Part shown: positions 26,779 to 35,995 of the stretch, piece after piece | Layout: each line of letters opens with the position of its first letter | Position numbering within the stretch: the first letter of the stretch is position 1 | Assembly (NCBI GenBank): GCA_017305665.1 | Contig: JAFKKH010000021.1 | Location: 62,001-126,000 of the forward strand | Length of the DNA: 64,000 nucleotides | Origin: Hyphomicrobiales bacterium | GTDB lineage: Bacteria > Pseudomonadota > Alphaproteobacteria > Rhizobiales > Xanthobacteraceae | Reading direction: 5' to 3' | The notes under the pieces: generated by a model | Databases searched by the model: none | What the model saw: only the letters and a program-made list of their open reading frames with translations | Told to the model about the DNA's origin: nothing | Program-made: the position numbers and the translations under genes

Positions 26779-27861
26779 CTACGCGCTGCCTTCGGCGGCG
26801 AGCTGCGCCGCCTGATGCTCGGTCGTCAGTGCGTCGATCAGTTCGTTGAGCGCATCGCCCGCGATCACCTGCGGCAGCTTGTAGAGCGTCAGGTTGATGC
26901 GGTGATCGGTGACGCGGCCTTGCGGAAAGTTGTAGGTGCGGATGCGTTCGGAACGGTCGCCGGAGCCGACCTGGTCCTTGCGGTCGGCGGAACGCGCGGC
27001 GTTGATGCGCTGGCGCTCGGCATCGTAGATGCGCGAACGCAGGATGTTCATCGCGGAGGCGCGGTTCTTGTGCTGCGAGCGGCTGTCCTGCATCATCACG
27101 ACGATGCCGGTCGGCAGATGCGTGATCCGGATGGCCGACTCGGTCTTGTTGACATGCTGGCCGCCGGCGCCCTGCGCACGCATGGTCTCGATGCGCAGGT
27201 CCGAATCCTTGATCTCGACGTCCACGTCCTCAACCTCGGGCAGCACCGCCACCGTCGCGGCCGAGGTGTGAATGCGTCCCTGCGTCTCGGTGTCGGGTAC
27301 GCGCTGCACCCGATGCACGCCGGATTCGAACTTCAATTTGGCGTAGGCGCCGCGGCCCTGCACCTCCGCGATGATTTCCTTGTAGCCGCCGACGGTGCCC
27401 TCGCTGGCGGAGATCACCTCGACCTTCCAGCCCTGCAAGCCGGCGAAACGCTCGTACATCCGGAACAGGTCGCCGGCGAACAGCGAGGCCTCGTCGCCGC
27501 CGGTGCCGGCGCGAATTTCGAGCATCACGTTGCGATCGTCCATGGCGTCCTTCGGCAGCAGCGCCACGCGAATCTTCTGCGCCAACTCCTCGCTGCGCGT
27601 TTCCAGCGCCGGACGTTCGGCGGTCGCCATCTCGCGCATTTCCGCATCGGTCGCGGGATCGGCGATCATGGCGTCGATGCCGGCGATCTCTGCCGTGGCG
27701 GCGCGCCAATCCTTCACTGCCTCGACCACGGGATTGAGCTCCGACAGTTCGCGCGTCATCTGCACGTACTTGTCGGCGCTGACCTGGCCGAGCAGTTCGG
27801 CCTCGATCACGGCGTGGCGGGCAAGGAGAATGTCGAGTTTGGCTTCGGGAAGGGTGGACAT
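26779..27861 (-). CDS. prfA: Peptide chain release factor 1
   Basis: A 360-residue RF1, which reads UAA and UAG and triggers peptide release. The catalytic loop is [19 protein letters not shown] (Gln of GGQ near 235). The tripeptide anticodon PxT corresponds to [11 protein letters not shown] (about 188), the version typical of RF1 rather than the SPF of RF2. The terminal [22 protein letters not shown] is standard. There is no programmed frameshift. It is in the run lysC-marC-ptsP-prfA-prmC. Confidence 0.97.
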   Translation of the reverse strand: MSTLPEAKLDILLARHAVIEAELLGQVSADKYVQMTRELSELNPVVEAVKDWRAATAEIAGIDAMIADPATDAEMREMATAERPALETRSEELAQKIRVALLPKDAMDDRNVMLEIRAGTGGDEASLFAGDLFRMYERFAGLQGWKVEVISASEGTVGGYKEIIAEVQGRGAYAKLKFESGVHRVQRVPDTETQGRIHTSAATVAVLPEVEDVDVEIKDSDLRIETMRAQGAGGQHVNKTESAIRITHLPTGIVVMMQDSRSQHKNRASAMNILRSRIYDAERQRINAARSADRKDQVGSGDRSERIRTYNFPQGRVTDHRINLTLYKLPQVIAGDALNELIDALTTEHQAAQLAAEGSA

Positions 27862-27913
27862 GACTGGAGTTTCCGAGGAGGACGAGAAGGGCGGCGCGCG
27901 GGCGACAGCCTCG

Positions 27914-30181
27914 CTACAACGGCAGCCCCTCGGCCTCGGCGAATTCCTTGAGCTTGTCCCGGATCGAGACGACGCCCGACGGTGAATCCAGCAGCGGCTT
28001 CATCATCGCCTCCGCCTTGCGCGCGTCGAGCTCAAGGATCATGGCCTTGACCGGGCCGTGCGCGGTGGCGGACAGCGACAGCGAGCGGTAGCCGAGCGCG
28101 ATCAGCGCCAGCGCGCCCAGCGGCTGCGAGGCCATTTCGCCGCACAGCGAGGCGCTTCTGTCCGCCGCCTTGGCCTTGGTGACGATATCGCGCAGCGCCC
28201 GCAGGATCGGCGCCGACAGCGTATCGAAACGGTTCGAGACCTTGCCGTTGCCGCGATCGACCGCGAACATGAACTGGAACAGGTCGTTGGACCCGACCGA
28301 GACGAAGTCCACCTTCTTCAGGAGCTCGTCGAGTTGATAGAGCAGCGCCGGAACCTCGACCATGGTGCCGACATCGACGCGCTCGGGCAGTGCGTGACCG
28401 TGCTGACGCAGATAGGTGAGCTCGCGCTCGACGATGGTCTTGGCCTGATCGAATTCGGCGACCTCCGAGATCATCGGGAACATGATGCGCAGCGCGCGCC
28501 CGCCGCCTGCGCGCAGCAGCGCGCGCACCTGACCGCGCAGCAGACCGGGACGGTCGAGGCCGAGCCGGATCGCGCGCCAGCCGAGCGCGGGATTCTCCTC
28601 GACCACGGTCTCCATGTAGGGCAGCGCCTTGTCGCCGCCGATGTCGAGGGTTCGGAACGTCACCGGCTTGTTGCCGGCGGCATCCAGCACCGCGCGATAG
28701 AGCGCGAGCTGTTCGCTCGAGCGCGGCAGGCTTTGACCGACCATGAACTGCAGTTCGGTCCGGAACAGGCCGATGCCCGAGCAGTTGGTATCCTCGATAT
28801 GCGGCAGGTCGATGACGAGGCCGGCGTTGATCATGAGTTCGACCGGCTGGCCGTCCTTGGTGACACACGGCTTGTTGCGCAGCGCGATGTATTGCGCCTG
28901 CCGCCGGGCGCGGAAACGCACGCGCTCGGCGTAGGCCGATTCGATTTCGGCTGACGGCCGCACATAGATCGAGCCGGAGGTGCCGTCGACGATGATGGCG
29001 TCGCCGGGGTCGGCGATGCCCGGCGCATTCGGCACCTCGCCGATGGCGGGAATGCCCAGCGCACGGGCAACGATGGAGACGTGCGAGTTGGCGGTGCCTT
29101 CCTCCAGCACGAGGCCGCGCAGCCGCTTGCGGTCGTAATCGAGCAGGGCGGCGGGGCCCATGGAGCGTGCGAGCAGGATGGCGTTGTCGGGCAGTTGTTC
29201 GCGCGAAGGCGCGTGATCCTGCCCGACCAGTTGCCGCATCAGGCGATGGCCGAGATCCTCGAGGTCGTGCAGGCGGTCACGCAGATACGGGTCGGTCGAG
29301 CGCAGCATGCGCGCACGCGTATCCGACTGCACGCGCTCGACGGCGGCTTCCGCGGTGAGGCCGGTGGCGACCGCCTCGTGCAGCTTGTGCGACCAGCCGT
29401 GATCGTTGGCGAACATGCGGTAGGCTTCCAGCACCTCGCGATGCTCGCCGCCGTCGGCAACGTCGCCGCGCTCCAGCATGCGGTCGAGATCGGCGCGCAG
29501 CTTGACCAGCGCCGCATCGAGCCGCTTGATTTCCCTCGGCAGGTCCTCGGCGATGTAATTCGTGATGACGACGCGCGGCTCATGCAGCACGACATGGCCG
29601 AGCGCGATGCCGTCGGACAGGATGCTTCCGGTCTGGTGAATCGAATGACGCGCGGCGGGTTCGAGACCGGGCTGGGCGAGGGCGGCGAGTTCGCCCGAGG
29701 CGATCATCTCGGCGACCACCATCGCCGTGGTCTGCAGCGCCTCGACCTCTTCCTCGACATAGGTACGCTTGGCGCGGTTCTGCACCACCAGCACGCCGAG
29801 CGTGTTGCCGGCGCGCAGGATCGGCACGCCGAGGAACGAATGATAGATTTCTTCGCCGGTCTCGGGGCGGAACGAGAAGGCCGGGTGGCTGTGCGCGTCC
29901 GACAGGTTGAGCGGCTGCGCTTCGCTGGCGACCAGACCGACCAGACCTTCGTGCGCGTTCAGCACGGTGGCGTGGACGGCGTCGCGGTTGAGACCCTCGG
30001 TGGCGTAGAGTTCCAGGGTATTGTCGATGCGCAGCACGTAGGTCGAGCAGACCTCCGCCACCATGTTGGCGGCGATCAGCACCACGATCTTGTCGAGGCG
30101 CTCCTGTGCGGAGACCTTCTCCGCCATGACTTCGCGGAGCCGTCTCAGCAAGACGCGGGGGCCGCCCGACGCGCTCCGCAT
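27914..30181 (-). CDS. ptsP: Nitrogen PTS enzyme I (EI-Ntr) with GAF domain
   Basis: A 755-residue phosphoenolpyruvate-protein phosphotransferase, first component of the PTS-Ntr chain that links nitrogen and carbon status to potassium, PHB and stress responses. ATG 30181 is used; the frame extends to 30235 without support. An N-terminal GAF domain (about 20-160) senses glutamine in characterised homologues. The phosphohistidine lies in [15 protein letters not shown] (about 355). The PEP-binding barrel shows [39 protein letters not shown] and [18 protein letters not shown], with the active Cys in SLCGEMAS. No HPr or EIIA-Ntr gene is nearby. Confidence 0.95.
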   Translation of the reverse strand: MRSASGGPRVLLRRLREVMAEKVSAQERLDKIVVLIAANMVAEVCSTYVLRIDNTLELYATEGLNRDAVHATVLNAHEGLVGLVASEAQPLNLSDAHSHPAFSFRPETGEEIYHSFLGVPILRAGNTLGVLVVQNRAKRTYVEEEVEALQTTAMVVAEMIASGELAALAQPGLEPAARHSIHQTGSILSDGIALGHVVLHEPRVVITNYIAEDLPREIKRLDAALVKLRADLDRMLERGDVADGGEHREVLEAYRMFANDHGWSHKLHEAVATGLTAEAAVERVQSDTRARMLRSTDPYLRDRLHDLEDLGHRLMRQLVGQDHAPSREQLPDNAILLARSMGPAALLDYDRKRLRGLVLEEGTANSHVSIVARALGIPAIGEVPNAPGIADPGDAIIVDGTSGSIYVRPSAEIESAYAERVRFRARRQAQYIALRNKPCVTKDGQPVELMINAGLVIDLPHIEDTNCSGIGLFRTELQFMVGQSLPRSSEQLALYRAVLDAAGNKPVTFRTLDIGGDKALPYMETVVEENPALGWRAIRLGLDRPGLLRGQVRALLRAGGGRALRIMFPMISEVAEFDQAKTIVERELTYLRQHGHALPERVDVGTMVEVPALLYQLDELLKKVDFVSVGSNDLFQFMFAVDRGNGKVSNRFDTLSAPILRALRDIVTKAKAADRSASLCGEMASQPLGALALIALGYRSLSLSATAHGPVKAMILELDARKAEAMMKPLLDSPSGVVSIRDKLKEFAEAEGLPL

Positions 30182-30428
30182 GGTTCCGAACCCTCCCATA
30201 CAAGGCCACCATTGAGGCAAGCCTTGGAAAAACAACAGCTTTTCCGCGTCCGAGGCGCAGCGGGCGCGGTTAACGACCGAATCAGATTGTGCGAAACCGT
30301 GGCGCCAGCCGCAACGGCCACGTCATCAGGCCGTATAGCCAATTGACGCCCATTTTGCCAAGCAAAACACCTGCCAAAGGGCGGTTTGAGGCCGGAAGGT
30401 CGGGACCGAACGCGCCGCCGCGCCGGCC

Positions 30429-31091
30429 TCAGGTCACCGCCGTCGTCAGTGAGAGATAGCCGTTCCAGATGATCTGGATGCCGATGCAGAACAGGATGAA
30501 GGCCGACAGCCGCATCACCACATTGGTGCCGCGCTCGCCGAGCAGGGCGACCACGCCGCCAGCGTAGCGGTAGCAGACGTAGATGGTCAGCGCGATGGCG
30601 GCGAGGCCCGCGATGGCGCTGCCGCCCAGCAGCGCAAGCTGGGTCAACCCTTCCGACGAAGGCGGCCGCTGGCTGCCCAGGGTGACTGCGACCGAGATCG
30701 AGCCGGGGCCGACGGTCAGCGGCATGGTGAGCGGATAGAAGGTATCAACCGGTGTGCCCGGCTTGGCGTCGGGTGCGCTTGGGCGATCGTCGGGCTGCTC
30801 GCCGGCGTGCAGCATTTTCCATCCGAACGCCGCCACCACGAGGCCGCCGGCGATGCGTACGATCGGCAGCGTGATGCCGAAGAATTCCAGGAGATGCGAT
30901 CCGATGAACAGCGAGCCGAGCAGCAGCAGGAAGCTGTTGCTGGCGACGCCGCGCGCCAGCATGCCGCGCTGGTCCGCATTGTATTGGGTCAGCCGCAGGA
31001 AGATCGGCGCACTGCCGACCGGATTCACGATCGGGAACAGGCCCGCATAGACTAGCAGGAAGGCGTTGACGGAGGTCGAGATGTCGGTCAT
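30429..31091 (-). CDS. MarC family integral membrane protein
   Basis: A 220-residue protein with six hydrophobic helices. It starts with NAFLLVYAGLFPIVNPVGSAPIFLRLT, the MarC signature, and contains FFGITLPIVRIAGGLVVAAFGWKML and PLTMPLTVGPGSISVAVTLGSQ. MarC proteins were first associated with antibiotic resistance but have no firmly established substrate. It lies between lysC and ptsP, reading the same way, and starts 22 bases after the lysC stop, so it is probably cotranscribed with lysC. The 247-base gap before ptsP suggests ptsP has its own promoter. Confidence 0.88.
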   Translation of the reverse strand: MTDISTSVNAFLLVYAGLFPIVNPVGSAPIFLRLTQYNADQRGMLARGVASNSFLLLLGSLFIGSHLLEFFGITLPIVRIAGGLVVAAFGWKMLHAGEQPDDRPSAPDAKPGTPVDTFYPLTMPLTVGPGSISVAVTLGSQRPPSSEGLTQLALLGGSAIAGLAAIALTIYVCYRYAGGVVALLGERGTNVVMRLSAFILFCIGIQIIWNGYLSLTTAVT

Positions 31092-31113
31092 CGCGATCTC
31101 CGTTCCTTATTCC

Positions 31114-32367
31114 TCAGGCCTGATCCAGTCCGTACAGCGTGTGCAGCGTGCGCACCGCCAGTTCGGTGTAGGCGGTGTCGATCAGCACCGAGAACTTGAT
31201 CTCGGAGGTGGTGATGGCGCGGATGTTGATGCTCTTCTCCGACAGCGCCTTGAACGCCTGCGCCGCGACGCCGGCGTGGCTGCGCATGCCCGAGCCGATC
31301 ACCGAGATCTTCGCAACGTCGGTCGCGCTGTCGAAGCGCGCATAGCCGATCTTGTCCCGGGCCGCGGTGATGGTTTCCTTGGCGCGGGCATGATCGGACG
31401 CCGGCACCGTGAAGGTCAGGTCGGTGGTCTTGCCGTCCTCCGACACGTTCTGCACGATCATGTCGACGTTGATGTTGGCCTCGGCGAGCGGACCGAAGAT
31501 CGACGCGGCGACCCCCGGCTTGTCCTGGATCTGGCGCACCGAGATCTGGGCTTCGTCCTTGGAGAAGGCGATGCCGGTGACGACGTGGCTTTCCATGATC
31601 TCTTCCTCACTGCAAATCAGGGTGCCCGGCGGCGTACCATGGGGGTCGATGTCCTCGGGCTTGTCAAAACTGGAGCGGACGAAAATCGGCATGTTCTGCG
31701 TCATGCCGAGTTCCACCGAGCGGACCTGCAGCACCTTGGCGCCCTGCGACGCCAGTTCGAGCATGTCCTCGAATGCGATCTTGTCGAGCCGGCGCGCTTT
31801 CGGAACCACGCGCGGATCGGTGGTGTAGACGCCGTCGACGTCGGTATAGATATCGCAACGCTCGGCGTGGATTGCAGCGGCAATCGCCACCGCCGACGTA
31901 TCGGAGCCGCCGCGCCCGAGCGTGGTGATGCGGCCGGTCTGCGGGTTGATGCCCTGGAAACCGGCGATGACGGCGACCTCCTTGCGCTCCTTGAAGCGGT
32001 TGATGATCTCGCTGCCGTCGATCTCGAGGATGCGCGCCGAGGCGTGAGCATCCGAGGTTCGAATCGGAATCTGCCAGCCCTGCCAGGAGCGGGCCTGGAT
32101 GCCGAGCGCCTGCAGCGCGATGGCCAGGAGGCCCGAGGTGACCTGCTCGCCGGAGGCGACCACCGCGTCGTATTCGCGGGCATCGTGCATCGGCGACGCG
32201 TCGCTGCACCAGGCCACCAGTTCGTTGGTCTTGCCCGACATCGCGGACACCACCACGGCGACGTCATGACCGGCGTCGACCTCGCGTTTGACGTGCCGCG
32301 CGACGTTGCGAATGCGGTCAAGATTGGCGACGGACGTGCCGCCGAATTTCATCACAAGCCGGCTCAT
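31114..32367 (-). CDS. lysC: Aspartate kinase
   Basis: A 417-residue aspartokinase that phosphorylates aspartate at the entry to lysine, threonine, methionine and diaminopimelate synthesis. The N-terminal kinase domain begins VMKFGGTSVANLDRIRNVA (Lys of KFGGTS is catalytic) and includes TLGRGGSDTSAVAIAAAI and CDIYTDVDGVYTTDPR. Two ACT domains follow (about 265-410), with ISVRQIQDKPGVAASIFGPLAEANINVDMI and ISVIGSGMRSHAGVAAQAF, the allosteric lysine/threonine sites. Length matches the lysine-sensitive monofunctional type. It is first in the minus-strand run that leads to ptsP, prfA and prmC. Confidence 0.97.
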   Translation of the reverse strand: MSRLVMKFGGTSVANLDRIRNVARHVKREVDAGHDVAVVVSAMSGKTNELVAWCSDASPMHDAREYDAVVASGEQVTSGLLAIALQALGIQARSWQGWQIPIRTSDAHASARILEIDGSEIINRFKERKEVAVIAGFQGINPQTGRITTLGRGGSDTSAVAIAAAIHAERCDIYTDVDGVYTTDPRVVPKARRLDKIAFEDMLELASQGAKVLQVRSVELGMTQNMPIFVRSSFDKPEDIDPHGTPPGTLICSEEEIMESHVVTGIAFSKDEAQISVRQIQDKPGVAASIFGPLAEANINVDMIVQNVSEDGKTTDLTFTVPASDHARAKETITAARDKIGYARFDSATDVAKISVIGSGMRSHAGVAAQAFKALSEKSINIRAITTSEIKFSVLIDTAYTELAVRTLHTLYGLDQA

Positions 32368-32509
32368 GGCGGATCGGGCATTCCTTGGAATAAAGCGTGT
32401 AGATACAGCGCGAAAAGCGGGACGCGCGAGCCAAAAGGCGCGTATACATACCGGCGCGGTTGCGAGCAGGCAACCCGGCTTTCGGCCATTTCGCGGATGG
32501 CCGGACGAT

Positions 32510-32591
32510 CCAGTGGAGTTTTGAATTTGACATTCGCTACCCGCCTTGCGGAAGGCTCGTCAGGCGAATGTCAAATTCAAAACTCCACTGG
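32510..32591. repeat. Long perfect hairpin repeat, copy 1
   Basis: Two 28-base arms, 32510-32537 and 32564-32591, are perfect reverse complements (CCAGTGGAGTTTTGAA at the outer end). The 26-base loop holds a nested GCCTT-GCGG-AAGGC stem. The sequence is AT-richer than the flanks. It lies in the 334-base gap between lysC and the PH-domain gene. It resembles a miniature inverted-repeat element; no flanking target duplication was seen. Confidence 0.85.
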
Positions 32592-32605
32592 AAATCCAGT
32601 ATTTA

Positions 32606-32681
32606 CTAGTGGTCCTTTGATTCTAATATTTGCAAGAAATCCTGCTGCAACGGGATGCAAATGTTAGAATCGGACCACTAG
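32606..32681. repeat. Long hairpin repeat, copy 2 (related to copy 1)
   Basis: Arms 32606-32634 and 32656-32681 pair with one mismatch and a 3-base bulge (outer end CTAGTGGTCC, inner end TTTGCA). The loop contains a further ATCCTG/CGGGAT stem. The arm core aligns with copy 1: GATTCTAACATTTGC versus GAATTTGACATTCGC is 11 of 15 identical, and both arms open with AGTGG, so both belong to one repeat family. It ends 20 bases before the PH-domain start codon. Confidence 0.82.
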
Positions 32682-32701
32682 CATGACGCGTGAGAGGTCC
32701 G

Positions 32702-33169
32702 ATGGGGCGCTATATCGACGAGATTCTGCAGCCGGGCGAGAAGGTGCTGTATTCGACCAATGTGCACTGGATCTTCTATCTGCCGGCCATCGCCGCCTGG
32801 ATCGTGGCGCTGGTCTTCCTCGTGGCATCGCGGTTCTTCGTCACCGACACCCCGATGCTGCTGTGCCTGGCGCTCGCGGTCATCGCGGCGCTGGTCGCCC
32901 TGTATTGGATGTTGAAAGCGTGGTTTCACCGCTGGACCACCGAGACCGATGTGACCAATTTGCGTGTCGTACACAAGGAAGGGTTCATCAAGCGCCGGAC
33001 CTTCGAGATGAGCCTCGACAAGGTCGAAAGCGTTGATGTGACCCAGAGCATTCCCGGGCGTATGCTGAACTACGGCGACGTCACGATTCTCGGCGTCGGC
33101 GAGGGCAAGGAAAGGATCAAGACGATCGCTTCGCCCTTGGCGTTCCGCAACCACATCACGGCGCGATAG
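32702..33169 (+). CDS. Membrane-anchored PH domain protein (DUF304/YdbT-type)
   Basis: A 155-residue protein with GRYIDEILQPGEKVLYSTNVHW at the start, two adjacent membrane helices (about 25-47 and 52-72, IFYLPAIAAWIVALVFLVAS and MLLCLALAVIAALVALYWML), and a C-terminal bacterial PH-like domain (TETDVTNLRVVHKEGFIKRRTFEMSLDKVESVDVTQSIPGRMLNYGDVTI). The start is ATG 32702 behind GAGAGG. Function is unknown; such proteins are membrane-associated and sometimes stress related. It is followed after 16 bases by ubiG, so the two may share a transcript. The hairpin repeats occupy its leader. Confidence 0.85.
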   Translation: MGRYIDEILQPGEKVLYSTNVHWIFYLPAIAAWIVALVFLVASRFFVTDTPMLLCLALAVIAALVALYWMLKAWFHRWTTETDVTNLRVVHKEGFIKRRTFEMSLDKVESVDVTQSIPGRMLNYGDVTILGVGEGKERIKTIASPLAFRNHITAR

Positions 33170-33185
33170 GAGCCGCGCGAAAGCC

Positions 33186-33941
33186 ATGACCATGTCGTCC
33201 CACACAACCGGCACTCCGACGGTCGATCCCGCGGAGATCGCAAAGTTTTCGAAGCTGTCGCAGGAGTGGTGGGACCCCAACGGCAAGATGGCGCCGCTGC
33301 ACAAGATCAATCCGTTGCGGCTTGCCTTCATCCGCGACGCCGCCTGCCGCAAGTTCGAGCGCAGTGTACGCAGCCTGAACTGCCTGTCGGGCCTGCGGCT
33401 GCTCGACATCGGCTGCGGCGCCGGCCTGCTGTGCGAGCCGTTCACGCGGCTCGGCGCGCAGGTGATCGGGGTCGATCCGTCCGCGACCAATATCGCAGCG
33501 GCAAAGCTTCATGCCGAGAAGGCGCATCTATCGATCGACTACCGTTGCACGACCGTCGAGGAGATGGACGTCCGCGAGCGCTTCGACATCATTCTCGCAA
33601 TGGAGGTGGTGGAGCACGTCGCCGACATCGGCCTGTTCCTCGACCGCTGCGCCGCGATGCTGAAGCCGGGCGGCCTGATGGTGGTCTCCACCCTCAACCG
33701 CAACTGGAAGAGTTTTGCGCTCGGCATCGTCGCCGCCGAATACGTGCTGCGCTGGCTGCCGCGCGGCACCCATCAGTGGGACAAGTTCGTCACCCCCGAC
33801 GAGTTGGCGCATCATCTCGAGCGCAACAAGCTCGGCATCACCGAGCAGAGCGGCGTGGTCTACAGCCCGTTCGCCGACAAATGGAGCCTCTCGGCCGACA
33901 TGGACGTCAACTACATGGTGGTCGCCGAACCGCTGGGGTGA
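33186..33941 (+). CDS. ubiG: Ubiquinone biosynthesis O-methyltransferase
   Basis: A 251-residue SAM methyltransferase that carries out both O-methylations of the ubiquinone ring. SAM motif I reads LLDIGCGAGLLCEPF (about 75-89) with the acidic end GVDPSATNI. Family wording is clear: KFSKLSQEWWDPNGKMAPLHKINPLRLAFI near the N-terminus, AMEVVEHVADIGLFLDRCAAMLKPGGLMVVSTLNRN, and the C-terminal SADMDVNYMVVAEP. It is peripheral to the inner membrane in characterised members. It supports respiratory metabolism, as expected for an organism with NDH-2 in the same window. Confidence 0.96.
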   Translation: MTMSSHTTGTPTVDPAEIAKFSKLSQEWWDPNGKMAPLHKINPLRLAFIRDAACRKFERSVRSLNCLSGLRLLDIGCGAGLLCEPFTRLGAQVIGVDPSATNIAAAKLHAEKAHLSIDYRCTTVEEMDVRERFDIILAMEVVEHVADIGLFLDRCAAMLKPGGLMVVSTLNRNWKSFALGIVAAEYVLRWLPRGTHQWDKFVTPDELAHHLERNKLGITEQSGVVYSPFADKWSLSADMDVNYMVVAEPLG

Positions 33942-34090
33942 GATGACGGACGGTCACAGGCTCATATCGCGGGTCAAGCCTGCGTATGATGCAGGTCGTT
34001 GCATCCCGGCCATGACGCCAATCCGGTTGACCGCATAGCCTTGCCCCGGCACGGTGCACGGCCTTTCAAATATTTAAAGTCATATCCCCC

Positions 34091-34990
34091 ATGTTCACCG
34101 TCGCCTCGCTCTGGATACCCTTTACGCTGACCGCCGCACTCGGACAGGTGGCGCGCAACGCGATGCAGCGCTCGCTGACCGGGCCGTTGGGAACATGGGG
34201 CGCGACCAACATCCGCTTCCTGTTCGGATTTCCGTTTTCGCTGGTCTTCTTCGCCCTCGTCATCGCCTCCACCGGCGACCATGTGTCCTGGCCGACGATG
34301 GAATTCTGGCCGTGGCTGTTGCTCGGCGCGCTTAGCCAGATTGCGGCCACGGGGCTGATGCTGATGGCCATGAACGATCGCTCGTTCGTGGTGACGACGG
34401 CCTACATCAAAACCGAAGCGATCCAGGCGGCGATTTTCGGGTTCATCTTCCTCGGCGATCATCTGACACTGTGGAAGGTGATTGCGATTGTGATCGCCAC
34501 CGCCGGCGTCGTCATCACCGCATTGCGACCGGGCAGCGCCAAGGGCTTTGCCGATCTGAAGCCGACGGTGATCGGACTGGTGTCCGGCGCCGCCTTCGCT
34601 TTGTCCGCGGTCGGATTTCGCGGCGCGATCCTTGTCGTGCCGGGCGTGTCATTCGTGACGGCGGCCTCCTACACGCTGGTGTTCGGCCTGTTCGTGCAGA
34701 CGCTGATCCTGACTATCCAGATGTGGTTGCGCTCGCCCGAGGCGCTGCGGAAAATCTTCGGGTTATGGAAGCCGTCGATGTTGGCGGGCTTCATGGGCGC
34801 GTTCGCATCGCAATTCTGGTTTCTATCGTTTGCGCTGACCGCGGCCGCCAACGTCCGCACGCTCGCGCTGATCGAGGTGCTGTTTGCACAAGTGATCTCG
34901 TATTACTCGTTCAAGCAGCCGGTCTCGCCGCGCGAAATCGGCGGCATCGTGCTGATCCTGATCGGCGTCGCGCTGCTGGTGGCGGTGTAG
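34091..34990 (+). CDS. EamA/DMT family transporter, full length
   Basis: A 299-residue transporter with ten predicted helices in two EamA repeats (1-140 and 155-299). Conserved EamA features: AALGQVARNAMQ, FGFPFSLVFFALV, YIKTEAIQAAIFGFIFLGDHLTLWKVIAIVIATAGVVI and, in the second repeat, LIEVLFAQVISYYSFKQPVSPREIGGIVLILIGVALLV. Substrate is unknown. It converges on a half-size EamA gene with a palindromic repeat between. Confidence 0.85.
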   Translation: MFTVASLWIPFTLTAALGQVARNAMQRSLTGPLGTWGATNIRFLFGFPFSLVFFALVIASTGDHVSWPTMEFWPWLLLGALSQIAATGLMLMAMNDRSFVVTTAYIKTEAIQAAIFGFIFLGDHLTLWKVIAIVIATAGVVITALRPGSAKGFADLKPTVIGLVSGAAFALSAVGFRGAILVVPGVSFVTAASYTLVFGLFVQTLILTIQMWLRSPEALRKIFGLWKPSMLAGFMGAFASQFWFLSFALTAAANVRTLALIEVLFAQVISYYSFKQPVSPREIGGIVLILIGVALLVAV

Positions 34991-35092
34991 AGCGTTTTCG
35001 AGCGAAGTGGATACCGGTTCGCGTGAAGAAAACGCGTCAAAACAATAACCTAGAGCCCCGTTCCGATTCTATCGGAACGGAAATGGCTCTAG
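34991..35092. repeat. Pair of palindromic intergenic repeats
   Basis: Two hairpins fill the gap between convergent EamA genes. The first has arms GCGTTTTC (34992-34999) and GAAAACGC (35028-35035); this sequence with the internal GAAGTGGATACCGGTTCGCG is a widespread rhizobial repeat in my recollection. The second, 35050-35092, has CTAGAGCC/GGCTCTAG outer arms and a perfect CCGTTCCGAT/ATCGGAACGG inner stem. Both may act as bidirectional terminators. Confidence 0.8.
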
Positions 35093-35533
35093 TCAGCGCT
35101 TGAGCGCAATGACGACGGCGCCGGCCGCGATCAGCGCGATTCCAATCCAGCCGTTCAGTGACGGGCGCTCGCCGAGAAAGACGACGCCGAACAACGCCAC
35201 CAGCACCACGCTCAGCTTGTCGATCGGTGCGACCAGCGTGGCCGGGCCGAGCTTCAGCGCGCGGAAATAGCAGATCCACGATGCGCCGGTGCCGAGGCCC
35301 GACAGCACCAGAAAAACCCAGCTTCGGGCCGGGATTGGACCGGGATGGCTGAATTGTCCCGTCGCCAGCAGGATCAAGCCGAGGCTGACGAGGACAACGA
35401 TGGTGCGGAGGAACGTCGCGAGGTCGGAATTGATGCCCTCGACGCCAACCTTGGCGAAGATGGCGGTCAGCGCGGCAAATGCCGCCGACAGGAGTGCCCA
35501 GAACAGCCAGGACGGAAACGTGTCCGGCGTCAT
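35093..35533 (-). CDS. Half-size EamA family membrane protein
   Basis: A 146-residue protein with one EamA repeat of five helices (LFWALLSAAFAALTAIFAKVGVEGINS, FLRTIVVLVSLGLILLATG, WVFLVLSGLGTGASWICYFRALKLGPATLVAPIDKLSVVLVALFGVVFLGERPSLNGWIGIALIAAGAVVIAL). Half-size members probably dimerise to make a full transporter. The frame is intact at both ends, so it is a genuine short form and not a truncated gene. It is 6 bases after the DUF1178 gene and likely the last gene of the comF-grxC-nitrilase-DUF1178 run. Confidence 0.85.
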   Translation of the reverse strand: MTPDTFPSWLFWALLSAAFAALTAIFAKVGVEGINSDLATFLRTIVVLVSLGLILLATGQFSHPGPIPARSWVFLVLSGLGTGASWICYFRALKLGPATLVAPIDKLSVVLVALFGVVFLGERPSLNGWIGIALIAAGAVVIALKR

Positions 35534-35539
35534 TGCCCG

Positions 35540-35995
35540 CTAATTCCGGTCGTCGGGCAGCACCGGCAGCGGCGCGACCTCGACGCCTTCCTCGATCAGC
35601 GATTTCGCTTCTTCCGCCGACGCTTCGCCGTAGATCGCGCGATGCTCGATGTCGCCGTAGTGCATCTTGCGGGCTTCTTCCGGAAAGCGCTCGCCGACAT
35701 TGTCCGCGTTCTTCACGATATGGTCGCGCAATTCCTTCAGCTTGGTGCGCAACTCGCGCTCCTGCGCCATCATCAGTGAGGTCGACGGCGATGCCGCATC
35801 GGGCGCAGGCGCTGCCGCACCCTTCTTCTTCGTACCGGCGAGCTGCGGAGCCATGATGGCCTTTTCCACTTTCGCCGAGCCGCAGATCGCGCAGGTCACG
35901 AGCTTGCGCTTGAGCTGCGAGTCGTAGGCCGTCGAGCTCTGGAACCAGCTTTCGAACGCGTGGCCGTTGTCGCAGCGCAGGTTGTAGCGGATCAT
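35540..35995 (-). CDS. DUF1178 family zinc-ribbon-like protein
   Basis: A 151-residue protein. The N-terminus MIRYNLRCDNGHAFESWFQSS with CAICGS some 30 residues later is the DUF1178 signature: two Cys and a CxxC that probably bind zinc. A low-complexity linker (AAAPAPDAASPS) is followed by a conserved helical region with ARKMHYGDIEHRAIYGEASAEEAKSLIEEGVEVAPLPVLPDDRN. The start ATG overlaps the stop of the nitrilase gene by 4 bases. Function is unknown; close association with grxC and a nitrilase is typical in alphaproteobacteria. Confidence 0.92.
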   Translation of the reverse strand: MIRYNLRCDNGHAFESWFQSSTAYDSQLKRKLVTCAICGSAKVEKAIMAPQLAGTKKKGAAAPAPDAASPSTSLMMAQERELRTKLKELRDHIVKNADNVGERFPEEARKMHYGDIEHRAIYGEASAEEAKSLIEEGVEVAPLPVLPDDRN

